Source of the DNA: CAWDPQ01 sp049642465
GTDB taxonomy: Bacteria > Acidobacteriota > Vicinamibacteria > Vicinamibacterales > 2-12-FULL-66-21
NCBI GenBank assembly: GCA_049642465.1
Contig: JBAROV010000110.1
Location: 1 to 64,000 of the forward strand
Direction of reading: 5' to 3'
DNA: 64,000 nucleotides
Part shown: piece after piece, positions 24,277 through 32,549 of the stretch
How positions within the stretch are numbered: position 1 is the first letter of the stretch
Layout: the number at the start of each line of letters is the position of its first letter
Notes under the pieces: model-generated
Seen by the model: only the letters and a program-made list of their open reading frames with translations
Told to the model about the DNA's origin: nothing
Databases searched by the model: none
Translations under genes and position numbers: made by a program

Positions 24277-25646
24277 ACGTGACGCTCGAGTCGCTCGCGC
24301 CATGCTTCCAGGGTATCTTTCCTGCCCAGCTCTTCACCTGCTCCAGCGATGGCATGCCCAATGCCGCGTACCTGAGCCACGTCGAGTATGTGGATGCCAA
24401 CCACGTGGCGCTGTCGTTCCAGTTCTTCAACAAGAGCCGGCGGAACATCGCCGAGAACCCGCATGCGCTCGTGATCGTCGTCGATCCGGATACCGGACAG
24501 GGATGGCAGCTTCGCCTGCGCTACATCCGCTCTGAGACGTCCGGCCCGCTGTTCGACCGCATGTTCTTGCGCATCGAGGCGATTGCGTCGTACTGCGGCC
24601 TAAAGGGGATTTTCAAGCTGCGCGCGGCGGACGTGTACGAAGTCCGGTCGCTTGCGCCGGCCGTGGAGGAGGCCGGAATGGCCGGCGCCGGCCGCGACGG
24701 CCTACCGCGCCAGCCTGCACTGAACGCGATTTTTTCCGCGAACGCGTTTCAACACCTCTCGGAGCACATCAACCGCGCCGACTGTCTCGAAGCGCTCGTG
24801 GACGCAATCCTCAAGGCGTTGGATGACAGCTTCGGCTTTCCCCATTCCGCCATCTTCGTTCCGGCGGAAGAGGAAGGCGTGCTGATCACGATTGCGACGC
24901 GCGGCTACCCGGAGAATGGCGCTGGTGCGGAGGTTCGGTTCGGTGAGGGGCTCGCCGGCATCGTGGCGGAAGCGCGACAGCCAATCCGCATCTCCGGATT
25001 GATGCGCGGCATTCTGTATGCCTATGCCATGCACCGGGAGGCGTCAGAGCCGGCCGCTGCGCGGTCGCGTCGCATCCCGGTTCCAGGGCTGCCCAACCCG
25101 GAAAGCCAGCTCGGTATCCCGCTCCTCGTGCGAGGCGAGCTTGTCGGCGTGCTCTGCCTCGAGAGCGAAGTTCCTTACCGGTTCCATGAAGAAGACAAAG
25201 CGGCAATCGAGTTGCTCGGCAGCTACCTGGCCATCGCTATTCAGAACGTACAACTCCATGAGCGTACTGCCGATGCGCCAGTTGAAGCGTCCCGCGGAGG
25301 CCGGCCGCAACCTGCGGCCGTCAACGGCCGTCACGAGATCACCTTCTACGAGTCCGACGAGTGCATTCTGGTAGACGGCGAGTATTTGGTTCGAAGCCTT
25401 CCGGCGAAGATCCTGTGGAAACTCCTGAACATTCGCCAGGCAACCGGGAGGACCGAGTTCACGAACCGCGAGCTGCGGCTCGACAAGTCGCTCAACCTGC
25501 CCGGATGGAAGGACAATCTGGAGAGCCGGCTCCTGCTCCTGCGACGTCGCCTCGAGCAGAAATGCCCGGACGTCCGGCTGGTTCCATCGGCTCGCGGCCG
25601 ATTCGAACTCGAGGTCGGATGTGAGCTGACGCTGCGGCAGGAGTAA
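24273..25646 (+). CDS. PNPOx-like/GAF sensor protein with C-terminal winged-helix-like region
   Basis: A 457-residue cytoplasmic protein with three parts. Residues about 1-135 form a second flavin-type split barrel (LFTCSSDGMPNAAYLSHVEY, VALSFQFFNKSRRNIAENP). Residues about 165-325 form a GAF domain (LVDAILKALDDSFGFPHSAI, LGIPLLVRGELVGVLCLESE). The C-terminal about 105 residues (ILVDGEYLVRSLPAKILWKL, NRELRLDKSLNLPGWKDNLE, LLLLRRRLEQKCPDVRLVPS) look like a winged-helix output module. I infer a redox- or ligand-responsive regulator that works with the smaller split-barrel protein it is coupled to. The regulated genes are unknown; the divergent cytochromes are the obvious candidates. Confidence 0.75.
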   Translation: MNVTLESLAPCFQGIFPAQLFTCSSDGMPNAAYLSHVEYVDANHVALSFQFFNKSRRNIAENPHALVIVVDPDTGQGWQLRLRYIRSETSGPLFDRMFLRIEAIASYCGLKGIFKLRAADVYEVRSLAPAVEEAGMAGAGRDGLPRQPALNAIFSANAFQHLSEHINRADCLEALVDAILKALDDSFGFPHSAIFVPAEEEGVLITIATRGYPENGAGAEVRFGEGLAGIVAEARQPIRISGLMRGILYAYAMHREASEPAAARSRRIPVPGLPNPESQLGIPLLVRGELVGVLCLESEVPYRFHEEDKAAIELLGSYLAIAIQNVQLHERTADAPVEASRGGRPQPAAVNGRHEITFYESDECILVDGEYLVRSLPAKILWKLLNIRQATGRTEFTNRELRLDKSLNLPGWKDNLESRLLLLRRRLEQKCPDVRLVPSARGRFELEVGCELTLRQE

Positions 25647-25714
25647 CCCAGCATTCGCACGTGACTGCGGGTACTGACTGGCTGACGGTTCTGGCTGACG
25701 CTACTCCCGTTCGT

Positions 25715-27190
25715 CTAGATGCCGCCCACGCACAGGTATTTCACTTCGAGGAACTCCTCCATCCCGTACTTCGATCCTTCACGGCCGATTCCGGACTGCT
25801 TCATGCCGCCAAAGGGCGCCACTTCGGTTGAGATGATGCCCGTATTGATCCCCACGATTCCGTATTCCAGCGCTTCGGCCGCCCGCCAGATCCGTCCGAG
25901 ATCGCGCCCGTAGAAGTAGGCCGCGAGGCCGAACTCGGTATCGTTGGCCAGGGCGATGGCTTCTGCATCGGTCTTGAAGCGGAACAGCGGTGCAACAGGT
26001 CCGAACGTTTCTTCGCGGGCGACGAGCATCGCTGGCGTGACGTCGGTCAGCACGGTTGGTTCGAAGAAGCGTCCGCCGAGCTGGTGACGATTGCCGCCGA
26101 CGAGGACACGCGCGCCTTTCTGCGTCGCGTCACGAATGTGCTCCTCGACTTTTTCCACCGCACGATCGTCGATGAGCGGCCCCTGCGTCGCATCCGGCTC
26201 CAACCCGAATGCGGGTCGCAGCCTTCGAACTGCCGTCGCCAGTTTTTCGGCAAAGGTGTTGTAAACGGAATCCTGCACCAGGAGACGGTTCGCGCAGACG
26301 CAGGTCTGGCCGGTGTTGCGATATTTTGAAATCACCGCGCCCTCGACGGCCGCATCCAGATCCGCATCATCGAACACGATGAACGGAGCATTGCCGCCAA
26401 GCTCCAATGAGAGTCGCTTGATCGTTGCCGAGCACTGGGCCATGAGCAGCCGTCCCGTTTCAGTCGATCCGGTGAAGGACAGCTTGCGCACGATCGGATT
26501 CGATGTCAGCTCGCCGCCGATCTCTTTCGCCGAGCCGGTGATGACGTTGAACACGCCGCTGGGCACTCCCGCCCTTTCAGCGAGTTCGGCAAGGGCGAGC
26601 GCCGAGAACGGCGTTTGGGAAGCAGGCTTCAGCACGACCGTGCATCCGGCCGCAATCGCCGGTCCGGCCTTGCGCGTAATCATCGCGAGCGGGAAGTTCC
26701 ACGGCGTGATGCACGCGACGACTCCGACAGGCTCTTTCAGAACGACGATGCGCTTGTCGGGTTGATGCTGGGGGATGGTATCGCCGTACACGCGCTTGGC
26801 TTCCTCGCCGAACCACTCGAGGAACGACGCCGCATACGCCGTCTCCCCTTTCGATTCGGTGAGCGGCTTGCCCTGCTCGAGCGTCATGAGGCGGGCGAGG
26901 TCTTCCTGATTGGCCATCATCAGGTCGAACCAGCGCCGAAGCACGTTCGCCCGTTCCTTGGCGGTTTTCGCCCGCCACGCTGGAAACGCGCGCTCCGCCG
27001 CTTCGATGGCGCGGCGAGTGTCTGCCGCATCGAGCTGAGGGACGGTTCCGATCACCTCGCCAGTGGCCGGGTTGTCGACGTCGATGGTTTTGTCTTTTTC
27101 GATCCATTTGCCATCGACGTAGGCGGCTTGACGGAAGAGCTTTGGATCGCGAAGCTCAGGGGTAATTCGGAGTTGTGTTTGGGGGTTCAT
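25715..27190 (-). CDS. gabD: NAD(P)-dependent succinate-semialdehyde dehydrogenase
   Basis: A 491-residue aldehyde dehydrogenase of the succinate-semialdehyde branch that feeds GABA or related C4 carbon into succinate. Family motifs are VVACITPWNFPLAMITRKAG, the catalytic Glu in LELGGNAPFIVFDDADLD, and the catalytic Cys in NTGQTCVCANRLLVQ. The C-terminal signature is EVAPFGGMKQSGIGREGSK. The second Cys two residues after the nucleophile is usual for GabD. It is the only GABA-pathway gene here; no gabT is adjacent. Other semialdehydes are possible substrates. Confidence 0.92.
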   Translation of the reverse strand: MNPQTQLRITPELRDPKLFRQAAYVDGKWIEKDKTIDVDNPATGEVIGTVPQLDAADTRRAIEAAERAFPAWRAKTAKERANVLRRWFDLMMANQEDLARLMTLEQGKPLTESKGETAYAASFLEWFGEEAKRVYGDTIPQHQPDKRIVVLKEPVGVVACITPWNFPLAMITRKAGPAIAAGCTVVLKPASQTPFSALALAELAERAGVPSGVFNVITGSAKEIGGELTSNPIVRKLSFTGSTETGRLLMAQCSATIKRLSLELGGNAPFIVFDDADLDAAVEGAVISKYRNTGQTCVCANRLLVQDSVYNTFAEKLATAVRRLRPAFGLEPDATQGPLIDDRAVEKVEEHIRDATQKGARVLVGGNRHQLGGRFFEPTVLTDVTPAMLVAREETFGPVAPLFRFKTDAEAIALANDTEFGLAAYFYGRDLGRIWRAAEALEYGIVGINTGIISTEVAPFGGMKQSGIGREGSKYGMEEFLEVKYLCVGGI

Positions 27191-27216
27191 CTTGTCATCC
27201 AGTATGCGTCAGTCGC

Positions 27217-27336
27217 TGGTCTTCGGTCTTCGGTCTTTGGTCTTTGGTCTTCGGTCTTTGGTCTCCGGTCTTTGGTCTTCAGTCTTTGGTCTTTGGTCTT
27301 TGGTCTCTAGTCTTCAGAGACCAGAGACCAGAGACC
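27217..27336. repeat. GGTCTTT/GGTCTTC tandem repeat ending in a long hairpin
   Basis: About a dozen 7-base units (GGTCTTT, GGTCTTC, GGTCTCC, GGTCTCT) run from 27217 to 27308. Three AGAGACC units then follow in the opposite sense. Bases 27288-27308 can pair with 27316-27336 over an AGTCTTC loop with only a few G:T wobbles, giving a stem of about 21 bp. The array lies between the stop of the minus-strand barrel protein gene and the start of gabD. It could act as a terminator or RNA-stability element for the upstream gene. Confidence 0.85.
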
Positions 27337-27344
27337 TCCATGTC

Positions 27345-28667
27345 TCAAAAAGCCCATTCCATTCCCAGCAGGGGGGAGACTCGATCTGTCAGCCCTCCAT
27401 CCGCCACTGCAAATCTGAGGTTGAACGTCACGAGGAGACGCTGCGCGAGGTTGCCCTTGAGGCCGAATCCCGCTGCTGATGTCCAATAGGACTCCGTGAC
27501 GAACAGGATGTCGGGTAACGTGATGCTGCTCGCCGCGCCGGTCCGCGTGGTTACGCGCGACAAGAGGCGGGGAGAATCGACGACGCGTTGACCGAAGAGG
27601 TCGAACACGATACTGAGCCGATCGGCGACAACGACGTCACCGCCGACGGCGTAGACAAACTGATCCGGAAGATCCGCCTTCTCGCCGAGCCGGACGTTGC
27701 CTGCCAGCTCGCTCTTGCCGTTCCACTGGTATGCGAGGTTCGCATGTGGCGAGAGGGGGCCAATCGAGGCAGAAATCGCCGCAAACGGCCGGATGCCGAG
27801 CGAGCCCGACCCGAGCAGGTTCTGCTCGTCGCCGGTCGGCATCCGCACGTCCACGCCGGCTGCGAAGGAGCGCGACCCTTCGCGCATCAGCGTCGTCTTC
27901 ACCCGCGCGACGAGGTCGCCGAGACCACCGGCGGATGCTTCCGCGAAGTACTGCCGATTCGACCCAAATCCCCCAATCGCGTCCGAATCACGGAAGTAAT
28001 GCACGCCGAGATTGGTCCCCGTGCCGATGCGATGGATCGTCGCATTGGCCAGCAAAGACAGCCGCGTGCGCACGACGGGCACTGCCAACGACACGTCGAT
28101 TCGATCGGTGACGCCATAAGTGAGCGCGCCGGTCAGCTGACTGACGGTCGCTTCGATCGTGTTTGCTGTCGAAACGACGTCAGCGCGACCGCCGCCCAAT
28201 TGGGGACTGTCGTGGGTGAACACGGCCGGGACGTTGGAGAGAGAAATGCCGTCGAGATGATCGAAGGAGAAGAACTGATAGGTATAGCCGAACGCGATCT
28301 TGCCTCTGCCGATCGTCTCGCCGCGATCCGCGAGGATCGGACCGAAGCTCTTCGTCGATCGCACGAATGTGCCGGTGCCGGGGTCGAAGTTGTAGGTGAA
28401 ACCGGAGGCGGGAGACGGGAGCGGCACGGTCGCGAGTTGGCTCGTCAACGCGACGTTCATCAGTCGAAACTCGGACTGAAACGCGCTGTTGAAATGCGCC
28501 GCGTGGGTCGTCCCATCGAGCGCCACATCGTCGCTGTTCAAGACCAGTCCGCGCGCTCCGAAGATATCCTCGAAGAGCGTGGAGAGCGACTGCGGGCGAT
28601 CCTGCGCCGCGGCCGTGTTGATAGTGAAAAGAAGACCTGCGAGAGCGAGAGAGAGTGTTCGAAACAT
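27345..28667 (-). CDS. Outer-membrane beta-barrel protein (transporter-like)
   Basis: A 440-residue exported protein. Signal peptide MFRTLSLALAGLLFTINTAAAQ. The mature part alternates short amphipathic strands (KIAFGYTYQFFSFDHLDG, LTYGVTDRIDVSLAVPVVRT, DRLSIVFDLFGQRVV) and ends in Phe (GMEWAF), as outer-membrane barrels do. It resembles proteins annotated only as outer-membrane transporters of the MetA-pathway type; the cargo is unknown. The ATG at 28667 is chosen because it shares its first base with the kinase TGA (TGATG on the minus strand), which implies coupling. A TTG one codon earlier is less likely. Confidence 0.8.
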   Translation of the reverse strand: MFRTLSLALAGLLFTINTAAAQDRPQSLSTLFEDIFGARGLVLNSDDVALDGTTHAAHFNSAFQSEFRLMNVALTSQLATVPLPSPASGFTYNFDPGTGTFVRSTKSFGPILADRGETIGRGKIAFGYTYQFFSFDHLDGISLSNVPAVFTHDSPQLGGGRADVVSTANTIEATVSQLTGALTYGVTDRIDVSLAVPVVRTRLSLLANATIHRIGTGTNLGVHYFRDSDAIGGFGSNRQYFAEASAGGLGDLVARVKTTLMREGSRSFAAGVDVRMPTGDEQNLLGSGSLGIRPFAAISASIGPLSPHANLAYQWNGKSELAGNVRLGEKADLPDQFVYAVGGDVVVADRLSIVFDLFGQRVVDSPRLLSRVTTRTGAASSITLPDILFVTESYWTSAAGFGLKGNLAQRLLVTFNLRFAVADGGLTDRVSPLLGMEWAF

Positions 28668-30808
28668 CAACGAATTGCCTCGAAGTGCACGCGGTCGACC
28701 ACCCAGTCGGACCCCGCGCGGCGGACCGACATTGTTGTGCGCGAGTTTCTGTCGAGTCTCTGACCATCGACGGTGGTCAGGTGATAGCGGCGGACGAAAA
28801 CGACCGTTCCCGTCCCTCCGCTCAGCGTGATGTGAGGATCATCGATATCCACTTCGATTCGTCGCGTTTGCTGGAACTCACGGCGTAACGCATCTTCCTG
28901 CGGTCCCGATAAGGACGGCCACACCCGCCGGATCGCCTCGAGGCTCCGAGATTCCAATGCCTGTTCGTAGCGACGGAGGAGGTCGCGCACGCCATTCTCG
29001 GCAGGCGGCGAGGACGCCCCTTCAGCTGCCGTGATCGGCGCCTCGGTCTGGCGCGGAGCAGGCGCCGGCGCCGGCGGTGGCGGGAGGCGGGGCGCAGGAC
29101 TCGGCGGCAGTTGCACGGGGTTCTCTGCCGCAGGCACGGAGGGAGTGGCGGCTTGTCCAGTCTGCGTCGCGGGCGGTGTCGGCGCAGTCGTCTGGGTTGG
29201 CGTCGCACCGGGCTCTGGCTGCGAGCGTGGCGACGATTGCGGCGCCGGTTGTGCACGGCCGGATGCCACCGGCGGAGGCGTCAGTTCCGCGCTTCGGAAC
29301 AGGCCGCTGGCTTCATAGAACTTTGCGGTCGCTTCCGGAAGCTGCCGCGCCTGGTACAGGCGGGCGGCTTCCCGTTCAGCCGCAGCGGCCGCGGCATAGG
29401 ACGGAGAACCGGTCGCAGCCGATCCGGCCTGACGCGCGGCACTCTTGGCGCGCAGCATGCGGCTTCGAGCATCGTCCGCGGTCCGACGTTGTAACTCAAT
29501 CGACGTCTCCTGCGTGCCACTGGTAGGTGACCGATCGGCAGGAGACCGCTCTTCTGCCGCAGGCGGTTGAGCGGCTGGAGGTGGAGGCAGCGCCTGAGTC
29601 TGTTCTGCCGGCGATGGCGCGGATATCGGCGGTTGCGAGCGCGCGTCGGGTTCGGCGGCCGGGCGCAGCGCATACCACGCCCCTCCCGCGACGAGGGCGA
29701 CGAGGACCAGACCACCAAGCGTCAGGACCGCCCACGATCGTCGCGGTGGTTCCACATCGGACGGCTGATTGGCCATGGTCACAGCATCGGAGGCCAGTCC
29801 GGAGCCTGATGGACTGCTTCGCGGCCGGCTGCCACTGCCAGGCCGCGGCGTGCGGAACGGATCCGGTTCGGTCCCGTCGGGCGCCGATCGCACGTCGCTC
29901 GGGCTTCGACGCAGTCGCGGCGAAGGCGGGTCGGAAGGCGCGCGGTACGCGTTTGGCGTCGCCGCGGCCGCCATCGTGATCGCATCAGATCCAGACAGAT
30001 GTTGCCGGATGATTGCGAGATCGCGCGCGACGTCCGTCAGGTCCTGGTATCGCTCGTCGCGCGGCTTTGCGAGCGACTTCTCAACGAGCCACACCAGCTC
30101 GGGCGGCAGCGTCGAGTCGATATTGAGCAGAGGCTCCGGAACGTCCTGCAGGATTTTGTAGAGGGTCGTCGCGAACGAATCACCCTGAAATGCTTTTCGT
30201 CCGCTGAGCATCTCGTAGAGGACGACGCCGAAGGAAAAAATGTCAGCGCGATGGTCGGTGCGTTCGCCGCGCACTTGTTCGGGCGCCATGTAGTTCAGCG
30301 TCCCCATCATCATGTTGCTGCGCGTCAGCTCCGACGCGACCATGCGCGCGAGGCCGAAATCGAGCAGCTTCACGACACCTTCATCGGTGATGAAGATATT
30401 GGCGGGCTTGACGTCACGGTGGATGAGCCCGCGCCGGTGCGCGTAGCAGAGGCCGTCGCAAATTTCTGCGCCAATCTCGAGCTTCCGCCGAAGGCTCATC
30501 GGCTCCGAACGCGCGAGCCGGTGCTGCAAATCCTCGCCGGTCAGGAACTCCATCGCAAGGTACGGCTGTCCGTCGTGTTCACCGAGGTCGTGAATGGTGA
30601 TGATGTTGCGATGCGAGAGTTGGCCGGCCGCCCGCGCCTCGCGGAAGAAACGCTCGCGCAGCTCGGGATTGTCCTCAATCGAGGCCGAGATGACCTTCAG
30701 GGCGACGACGCGCTCGAGGAGGGTGTCGTGGGCGCGGTACACGACACCCATCCCGCCTTGTCCGACCTTTTCAAGAATCCGATACCGGCCGATGGTGGTC
30801 GCTGTCAG
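28667..30808 (-). CDS. Serine/threonine protein kinase with Pro-rich linker and SnoaL-like C-terminal region
   Basis: About 713 residues. The kinase domain lies at about 8-265: glycine loop EKVGQGGMGVVYRAHD, VVALKVISA, HRDVKPANIFI, LLDFGLARM and APEQVRGE. A low-complexity linker and one transmembrane helix follow (WAVLTLGGLVLVALVAGGAWYAL). Then come an Ala/Pro/Gln-rich stretch with a tetrad of helices (AAAAAEREAARLYQARQLPE) and a C-terminal about 105-residue region resembling SnoaL/NTF2-type folds (VRDLLRRYEQALESRSLEAI, VDIDDPHITLSGG). No ATG exists near the glycine loop. CTG at 30808, preceded by GAGG, fits best; the frame is open back to 30928, which would overlap the divergent symporter start. 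It is coupled to the barrel protein downstream. Confidence 0.82.
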   Translation of the reverse strand: MTATTIGRYRILEKVGQGGMGVVYRAHDTLLERVVALKVISASIEDNPELRERFFREARAAGQLSHRNIITIHDLGEHDGQPYLAMEFLTGEDLQHRLARSEPMSLRRKLEIGAEICDGLCYAHRRGLIHRDVKPANIFITDEGVVKLLDFGLARMVASELTRSNMMMGTLNYMAPEQVRGERTDHRADIFSFGVVLYEMLSGRKAFQGDSFATTLYKILQDVPEPLLNIDSTLPPELVWLVEKSLAKPRDERYQDLTDVARDLAIIRQHLSGSDAITMAAAATPNAYRAPSDPPSPRLRRSPSDVRSAPDGTEPDPFRTPRPGSGSRPRSSPSGSGLASDAVTMANQPSDVEPPRRSWAVLTLGGLVLVALVAGGAWYALRPAAEPDARSQPPISAPSPAEQTQALPPPPAAQPPAAEERSPADRSPTSGTQETSIELQRRTADDARSRMLRAKSAARQAGSAATGSPSYAAAAAAEREAARLYQARQLPEATAKFYEASGLFRSAELTPPPVASGRAQPAPQSSPRSQPEPGATPTQTTAPTPPATQTGQAATPSVPAAENPVQLPPSPAPRLPPPPAPAPAPRQTEAPITAAEGASSPPAENGVRDLLRRYEQALESRSLEAIRRVWPSLSGPQEDALRREFQQTRRIEVDIDDPHITLSGGTGTVVFVRRYHLTTVDGQRLDRNSRTTMSVRRAGSDWVVDRVHFEAIR

Positions 30809-30914
30809 GAGGACCTCTGAGGATCTGAGAATGATAGTCCACTTGGCGCTGCTCCGGGACTCCGGTTTGCAGGACGGTTGGAGAGCCGGCCATGTGCGAT
30901 ATCGTTGCCGACGC

Positions 30915-32540
30915 ATGAATATCGCCACTCTCGACTGGGTCGTGCTCGGCGCCTATCTCGTCATCATCACAGCCATCGGCCTTATCGTCGGGTATCGCGT
31001 GCGGAAGACGGGCGAGTACTTCCTTGGCGAGCGCCGGTTCGGTCCGTGGTTGATGATGGGGCAAAGCTTCGGCGTCGGCACGCATGCCGAGATGCCAGTG
31101 GCGCTCGCCGGCGCCGTCTACAGCCTCGGCGCCTCCGCTATCTGGTTTCAGTGGAAGAACCTGTTCATCACGCCGTTCTACTGGATCATGGCGCCCGTGT
31201 TTCGTCGCGTGCGGCGGACCACGATGGCGGAGTTCACAGAGGATCGATACGGTCCGTGGATGGGCGCCCTCTACATCGTCTTTGCCGTCTGCTATCTCAT
31301 TATCAATACCGGCAGCATGTTGAAGGGGGCGGCGAAAGTCATCAACCAGGCCACCGGCGGAGGCGTCGGCGTCAACGAGATCGTCGTGGCCATGACGGTG
31401 ATGTTCATCTTGTACAGCTTCGTCGGCGGACTCGTCGCGGCGGCGTGGACGGATCTCTTCCAGGGGTTTCTCATCATCGTGCTGTCCTTCATGCTGATTC
31501 CGCTCGGGTGGAACCTCGTCGGCGGGCTCGACGGCATGCAGGCGTCAATGGAGCCATTCCGCTTTTCGTTGGCCACACCCTCCGGAATTGGACCCTGGGT
31601 GATCTTCATGCTGACGATTAACGGACTCGTCGGCATCATGGCGCAGCCACACCAGCTCGCGGCGGTGGGCACCGGCCGCGACGAGCGGACGTGCCGCATC
31701 GGAATGTTCTTCGGCAACTACATCAAGCGTGTCTGTACTGTCGGCTGGGCGCTCGTGGGACTCATCGTGGCGGCGCTGGTGGCGCAAGGGCAAGTACCGC
31801 CGCTCAGCGATCCGGAAAACGCGTTCGGCTATGCGTGCCGACATCTGCTCTTTCCCGGGGCGCTTGGTCTCATGATCGCATCGATCCTTGCGGCCAACAT
31901 GTCCACCTGTTCTGCGTTTCTCGTGGACAGCGGCGCGCTCTTCACCGAAGGGCTGTATCGTCGCCGTCTCGCACCAAACCGCACGGACCATCATTACTTG
32001 TGGGTGGGGCGCGTCAGCGGCTTCGCCATTACGATGCTTGGCGTCCTGTATGCGATGTATCTGATCCAGAGCGTGCTGTACACGTTTCTGCTGACCGAGA
32101 CACTGGCGACGTTCGTGGGCATCAGCGTGCTTGGCGGGATTATCTGGCGCCGGGCGAATCGGTGGGGCGCGCTCGCGAGTCTGGTGTCCTCGCTGGCGAC
32201 CAACTTCCTGCTGTATGCCGTCACCGGGCAGCGGCTCGATCACTGGGATCCCAATGTGTTTCTCGCCGCACTGCTCGTGGGCAGCCTCGCGCTCGTGATC
32301 GTGAGCCTTCTGACCGCGCCCGAACGGGCGGCTAGCATCGAATCATTCTTCGGCCGGCTGGATACGCCAAGCGACGACCGGTCGTCCGGGCCGCTGCTGC
32401 TGGTTGATGCGCTTCATCTGCGCTCAGCCGCCGGCGGCCGCGGGTGGCGGGCCTACCGGGAGGATTTGGTTGGTTTTATCGGCGGCTGGGTGTTCGTGAT
32501 CGTGCTCGTTGCGGTAACGGTGACGTTCCTGGCGAGTTGA
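30915..32540 (+). CDS. Sodium:solute symporter family transporter
   Basis: A 541-residue inner-membrane SSS-family symporter with about 13 predicted helices, beginning IATLDWVVLGAYLVIITAIG. Family features include YFLGERRFGPWLMMGQSFG near helix 2, the helix region GGLVAAAWTDLFQGFLIIV and NMSTCSAFLVDSGALFTEG around helix 9. It uses the sodium gradient to import a small organic solute; the substrate cannot be predicted here. The ATG at 30915 starts just before the first helix. It is convergent with nadE, with only 9 bases between stops. Confidence 0.9.
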   Translation: MNIATLDWVVLGAYLVIITAIGLIVGYRVRKTGEYFLGERRFGPWLMMGQSFGVGTHAEMPVALAGAVYSLGASAIWFQWKNLFITPFYWIMAPVFRRVRRTTMAEFTEDRYGPWMGALYIVFAVCYLIINTGSMLKGAAKVINQATGGGVGVNEIVVAMTVMFILYSFVGGLVAAAWTDLFQGFLIIVLSFMLIPLGWNLVGGLDGMQASMEPFRFSLATPSGIGPWVIFMLTINGLVGIMAQPHQLAAVGTGRDERTCRIGMFFGNYIKRVCTVGWALVGLIVAALVAQGQVPPLSDPENAFGYACRHLLFPGALGLMIASILAANMSTCSAFLVDSGALFTEGLYRRRLAPNRTDHHYLWVGRVSGFAITMLGVLYAMYLIQSVLYTFLLTETLATFVGISVLGGIIWRRANRWGALASLVSSLATNFLLYAVTGQRLDHWDPNVFLAALLVGSLALVIVSLLTAPERAASIESFFGRLDTPSDDRSSGPLLLVDALHLRSAAGGRGWRAYREDLVGFIGGWVFVIVLVAVTVTFLAS

Positions 32541-32549
32541 GTGGCGGGA

